Below, piece by piece: positions 59,200 to 64,000 of a stretch of DNA of 64,000 bases. The stretch is from NCBI GenBank assembly GCA_001683735.1, contig LUGG01000017.1, forward strand, positions 124,001 to 188,000. The letters run 5' to 3'. The DNA is from Grifola frondosa. Lineage: Eukaryota > Basidiomycota > Agaricomycetes > Polyporales > Grifolaceae. Under the pieces are notes generated by a model, which saw only the letters and a list, made by a program, of their open reading frames with translations, had not been told where the DNA came from and ran no database searches. The translations under genes and the position numbers were made by a program. Position 1 is the first letter of the stretch; each line of letters starts with the position of its first letter.

Positions 59200-60560
59200 C
59201 AGAATGACCTTATAAGTGAGCACACATACACGCTTTTCTGAAACCGTCGACATCGTTGAAGTTTGGACAACCGCGGACAGGGAGCGAACTACCGCGACAT
59301 GATGTGCCGCAAAACGCAAGTAGCATCTCCGCGAACTCGTCTGGAAAATCATAGAAAAGCGCACGACTCACACCCTCCACGAATTTCACGTCCATGTACG
59401 AGATGTGGTTTCATTTCCGTCGCCACAGGTTTGCCAACCACCTGCTTGTCGTATGTGCCGTTCAGTACGAGCATAGACAAACCCTTCTTCCTCACCTGGG
59501 GAACATTTTTGGATCCTGAGCACCATTATTGTAACTTTGGGAGGCTGCAGGACGCGCTCTCGGATCCGGACCATCTTGAACACGAATGGGACGCTCTCTG
59601 GATCCACGAAGAGGGAGTCGAAAAAATCTATCTTGGTGCGCAAGGAGAGCGCAAGTTACCCGTCGCGCAGAGCTCTGGCAAGAAGCTGTTGATAAGAGGT
59701 GTGCCGACGCTACATACTCACCGCATCTTGCGAAGCTGCGCAGATTCCAGAGACTCCTTGTTTCAATGGCTTGATCGAGATCTTCATTATAGTCTTTGAA
59801 TATAGCTGACGAATAATTCATGTCCTCGCTGAGAAATGATTTGAACCTATCCATATGTTCAGCCACGAAATCAGGCAGTCTGACCGAAGATGTATATCAC
59901 GTTTCCCAGGTCATAATGAGCGGAGATATTCGCGGGGCAGTCATGGAATCACCAAGGAATTTATATGCAGTTATACGGCGCCCAACGGAAAGCAACGACG
60001 TCGTGAAATTGTCGAGGGTTCGGAGGCTATTGCCGTTTAGCGATGAGAACCTGACCGGGAACAATATTTGAGTAAAAGATTTTCTGACAACCGGAGGTTC
60101 TACCTTAACTAGACTGGAGATATCTTCACAAGTGACTGCGACCAAAGGGATCAGATGAGACGTGGCGAAAAATCAATATCCACACACATCGCCTTGCATA
60201 TAGCTCGCGGATAAGCCAAGATCGGTGAAGAGCGCAACCTTCATCCAGAACGCCTCGTTGCAAACTCTCAAGGTTGCTTGGGGAGATGACGATGTACCAA
60301 AGGTATACATCTCGCCAGGAGTGATTACTGTCAGTTTGCCATGCGATATCTGGGAAAGCGTCCTAGGGAAAAAAAACAAATTCAGAATATGTGCGAGATT
60401 ACGGCTAGAAAATATCGAGCACCTCAGGACGTTGTTGCGAATAATACTGGATGCGGTAGGCCACGCGAAGCTAACGAACGAATCGGTCAACTTGGCCCAG
60501 ACACCATCTAAAGCACGAGCCGTAGTATAGGTATGCGTGGCTCGTGTCTGCAAGACCTGA
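59200..60560 (-). CDS. Unidentified minus-strand coding-like region
   Basis: Reading from high to low coordinates: a frame at 60173-60553 includes VWAKLTDSFVSFAWPTASSI and ATLRVCNEAFWMKVALFTDL. A frame 60145-59492, interrupted by a single TGA (about 59897), includes SLRTLDNFTTSLLSVGRRIT and PDFVAEHMDRFKSFLSEDMN. A third, 59643-59386, includes IDFFDSLFVDPESVPFVFKM, and 59395-59210 includes FYDFPDEFAEMLLAFCGTSC. The pieces could be exons of one gene, but the opposite strand is also rather open and I cannot assign a family. The B copy (22.1-23.4 kb) is more broken. Confidence 0.3.
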
Positions 60561-61629
60561 GTGGTGTAGAGTGAGACTTATGAAGTAGTGCGGACAGATA
60601 GCAGAGGACTGCGGAATTAGAGAGTAGTTGGAAACATGCAGACGTATAGGTCAAACCACTCACGATGGGAATGGATTGTGAAGAAAAAGGGACAAGATAG
60701 GAGCTATACTCATCAGCGCTCAGCGTTGATGGTAAAACGATGGAAGACGTAGGATGAAAGGAACGGAAACGGATGGAAGGGCCTTTCTCTTCTCCTCCAA
60801 TCGGACCTTTGGTGGCGCAACGGCCCGGATGCCCGAGCTCTACGGATGATTCCGGTGCAACGTGTAGGTCCACTTTCTACAAGTCGATGTCGCTCCGGAT
60901 GCACATGACTCAAGGCTCATGGCTCAAGGTTCAACCTCCCCGAGCTCCTCAAGTTCCCAAGGCGCGTCCGTGAACTTAGTATGTTATCAGTATATCATTG
61001 ACTGATTGAAAGGCCCATTCTGAGGCTGTTCCGGAAGACCAGACGGGCCTATTGAACTCTCCACCAGGATGGACCTCTGCCATATTGAACTCTCATGCGT
61101 GCGAAGATAGCATTAATAGCGAGATGTTCTCGTGTACTTATTTAGACTGCCTCGATTTCTGTATTTTGAACTTTAACCTTAATCGTCGATGGCTACACCA
61201 TTTTATTGCTTGCATATGTATTGACACTGACGAATGTGATATACTCAGGGAACATCCACCGATCGATGGAAGATGCCTTTCAAGAGTGTCGTTCTAACTA
61301 CACTCCTGAGCACCGGAGGAACCCTATATGATGGTGATGAAAGGTTCGTGTGCACGGAACCCGAAGCCCACCCTATATTTATTGACTTGAATTTCTGCGA
61401 CAGTTAATTCAATCGCTATACATATGTCGCTCATTATATGGATCCTCTTTTAGCGAGCCGCGCGCGCAAGGTACAATTTATCTTGCTGCGGCATGCGTGG
61501 AAGCATCACGTCCGGAAAGTAACAGTAAGGAAGCACTTCTCCTTGCGTGGACCCACAAATATCTCACCTAAACAGGTTACGTGTGGTGGTTTGGGATTTT
61601 TTTCGAAAGCGGAGATAACTCCTAGCGCC
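60561..61629. other. Spacer and 5' flank of the next gene
   Basis: Counterpart of 23.4-24.5 kb with several indels. Nothing recognised. Confidence 0.4.
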
Positions 61630-63331
61630 ATGGTAACAAGGGAGGTGACAGACCGGCCTAAACATAGAGCTCGTGCATTCTGTGCTCCATTAGCATTAAT
61701 CGACTCGCTTCCTTTCGACATACCTGATATCCTACTGGACAGCGGTATGTGCTGCCATGTTTTCACAGCCAGTTACGTTTCTAATAGTTTATGACTCATA
61801 GGCATCGTTCGTTTCCCTCTGGGTATGTCATTGAATTCTATTTTATTATCCTTCCGTGTCTGAATTAACTCATCCGGAATATTGAACTCGGTCTGATACT
61901 GGATTTAGGTAGAAACACTGTTCTATACCGGTTAGCTCCTCCTCCTTTTGCGCTAAGCTTAGCAGTCCCGCTGACTATTTGCTCCTCCTTAGGAACATAT
62001 ATCGTTCTCTACTTAATCTGTATGTATATCTTGGTCTTCAAGAGGGCAAAACGTACTGCCATGAATAGGCCTCTGCTCGTGACGACTACCCTTATGTTTT
62101 TGATGTCTACGGCTTATGTCATCATCGACCTCGCCCGGGGACTCCAGGCTTCCTTAAATCCATCTGCTGAGGCATTAGCGTACTATGTGCAAATACGGAA
62201 CTAGCTCAGTATCTTCAAACAGGCACTTTATGCCACGAACAAGTGTGTACTCTTTAATTGATTGCCTTCTACTACTTCTTAGCTGATTTTCCATATTGTA
62301 ACAGCATTGCGGCAGACGGTCTCGTGGTACTTCTCCAAATGCCTTTCCTGTTTCCCACACATCATGTACGTTTTTGCAGGTTTATCGTTGTTACATCGTA
62401 TGGGGATACAATATATGGATTAGCGTTGCGCCAGTCATCATGTTAATCCCCACCACGGGTGAGTGCCTCAGGCCGGCCCCTGTAATTGTGCATTGCCCTG
62501 ACGATTCTGGACAGTGTGCGCCTATTTGCCGTTTTCTTAGCCAGGTACACGCTGAGGAGAGTGTATTCGCGAGTAACATCGCTGAGTGGGGGACGGCACT
62601 GTTTAGCCTGTCTCTTGTAACGAACATCACGGTGACCACGCTCATCGGAAGTATTTTCACGCTGTGCACGCGGGACTATACATCTTAAATTCTATAAGCT
62701 GTCGGATCGGGTGGATTGGCCGTCAGGCTCGTGCGACGCTAGGAAAACGACATGCAGCCAAGTACAATAATGCAATAGCAATCATGTGAGTCATCCACAA
62801 GTATGAATGTCTTCATATGGTCCTGTACTGACCTATGTGCAGCATTGATCTGGGGCGATCTATTCGGCACGTCTGATGACCCTTCTGATTCTTTATAGCT
62901 GGAAAATAAATGCACAGGTAAGTTCGTTCGCCACGCCCAATTTCCAATTTTCGCAGTTTGACGTCTGACGCGTGCGGCCATTTATCATGCAGTATATTGT
63001 TTACGACTCGCTCGCCCAGATTACGGTCGGTGGTTTCCTCAAAGCGGCTTCTGAATTGTTCGCTGATAGTCTACTTTTTTTTCACCAACCCGTAGGGCAT
63101 TGTACCTACCATGATCGTGGCCAGGGTCGGTCTTGTCATCAGTGCGCAGGATGCAAGCACGTACGCGACGTCAACGTGGTAGCGGCAGTTCCTGAGCGCG
63201 GAAATCGTTTGTTCAGACTGCCGGTGCACATCCGTCGAGACGTGGAGATAGATACCAGCAGCTACGAACTCGACAACCATGATGGTCCCACCACGAGTAA
63301 AATTGCCTTTGCGGATCCGCAGGACAAATGA
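61630..63331 (+). pseudogene. Polytopic fungal membrane protein (agaricomycete 7-helix family), copy D, broken
   Basis: Same exon series as 24510-26220, including LIDSLPFDIPDILLDS (about 61695-61740), ASFVSLW, TYIVLYLICMYILVF (about 61993) with LLVTTTLMFLMSTAYVIIDL, SIAADGLVV, VYRCYIVWGYNIWISVAPV, ASNIAEWGTALFSLSLVTN and YIVYDSLAQI. It lacks the 15-base duplication found in B. Its own damage is heavier downstream: the donor after TTLIG has become GGAAGT (base lost, GT gone), a base is lost in the IESRAIYS exon giving IDLGRS and a stop, and a lost base after TYATST creates TGG TAG near 63178. The tail end FADPQDK is preserved at the base level. Confidence 0.72.
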
Positions 63332-64000
63332 ATCTTGCCCATCCTTCCTACATGTTTTTTTCCTCACCAGACATCGCTGTGAATGATTTGTCTGCTATAT
63401 TTTCGTAACGAGATTGAGTCGATCTCCAGCCTGGTTCCGGAGTACGTGTTTGTATCTATGTGTTTTTAAATTCCCTGCTCGTTATGTTCCGCATGAGTCG
63501 ATATATTTATAAAGCTTTGCTTTTTCAGATTCCATTTGTTGTACAATATTTATTTTGACTCCTCATAACTGGAAATGTGTGTCACTCCACCACGTTGTGA
63601 CAAGTCGCACCCATTCTCAAACGTTTTCACGTCGGATAACTGTTTCTTCCTTCAACCCAAATTGGGTTCGCTCCGGCTCAGCTCAGAATACCGGGCTCTT
63701 CGTTAAGAATGTTTGTACGTAATAACGAGTTCTATTTCTCTGGCCCTGTTGAATATAGTATCAATAGGGACACAGTTTGATTCAATTATGTCATTCTTCC
63801 GACCAGATCCGATAGAACTTGTATCAGTGTGCATGGGAGGTACGAAGCTTCAAGACATGTATGCGGGTCATGCTACTGCTTTTCGCCTTCTCTCGTGTCA
63901 CTCGTAACTGGGGCCTATACAATAAAAAGGAACTTTTCTCTGCATTTCCTTCCGCGTGGGTTCCCATACTTACCATACGTTCCTCACAGCATATCCGATT
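63332..64000. other. Right edge: upstream region of a second desaturase copy (predicted)
   Basis: Matches 26221-26890 closely. In B the desaturase start codon follows 16 bases after the point where this window ends, so a second copy of that gene is expected just outside. Confidence 0.6.

Larger units (their letters stand above)
52018..64000. repeat. Segmental duplication block D with right extension
   Basis: Starts about 20 bases after the GMC gene breaks off, at the point corresponding to about 14410 in B. It is collinear with B through the TIR element, DUF6534, ICMT-like and polytopic membrane genes and is still matching B (26890) at the window end. The thioesterase part has an internal deletion. 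Confidence 0.85.

Noticed and set aside
1..64000. CRISPR array, tRNA, rRNA, viral or retroelement genes
   Set aside because: No regularly spaced direct repeats, no cloverleaf or rRNA-like stretch, and no reverse transcriptase, integrase or capsid motifs were recognised on either strand.

Overview
The window looks like nuclear DNA of an agaricomycete basidiomycete, most likely a polypore-type mushroom. The reasons are the very short GT-AG introns (about 50-60 nt), micro-exons, the absence of operons, and families that are expanded in these fungi: DUF6534-type seven-helix membrane proteins, a second fungal polytopic membrane family, thioesterase-like (4HBT_3/TesB-like) proteins, isoprenylcysteine-methyltransferase-like proteins, GMC oxidoreductases and MFS transporters. 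No rRNA, tRNA or CRISPR array was seen. All identifications come from reading the translated sequence, not from a database search.

Most of the window is a set of decaying segmental duplications of one module. The module holds (i) the 3' tail of a DUF6534 gene, (ii) a GC-rich minus-strand thioesterase-like gene, (iii) an approx. 490-bp element with terminal inverted repeats, and (iv) a plus-strand DUF6534 gene. Copies are block A (1-6755), block B (12841-20400), block C (28690-33590, no element), block E (33600-36000, thioesterase only) and block D (52018-57240, thioesterase cut in half). Blocks B and D continue to the right into a second, nearly identical segment (20130-26890 and 57240-64000). 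It carries an ICMT-like gene, a minus-strand DUF6534 tail, an unidentified minus-strand coding-like stretch and a multi-exon polytopic membrane protein. D runs off the window exactly where B enters a delta-9 fatty-acid desaturase gene.

Between the blocks lie a sixth thioesterase-like copy (7190-7974), a fragment of a monocarboxylate-type MFS transporter (about 9.1 kb), a DUF6534 pseudogene (10976-13011), the desaturase (26906-28452), two minus-strand tandem DUF6534 pseudogenes (37933-40044 and 41489-43682), a 14-helix MFS transporter (44830-47052) and a GMC oxidoreductase (49631-51996). The GMC gene has lost its last exon at the edge of block D.

The desaturase and the MFS transporter are nearly intact. 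Each is interrupted by one missing base next to a run of G, which may be real mutation or assembly error. Nearly everything else is clearly pseudogenic. Acyl thioesterase, acyl desaturase, prenyl-cysteine methyltransferase, GMC oxidase, MFS exporter and serial membrane proteins side by side suggest a former lipid-modification or small-molecule neighbourhood that was copied and then decayed. That functional link is inference.
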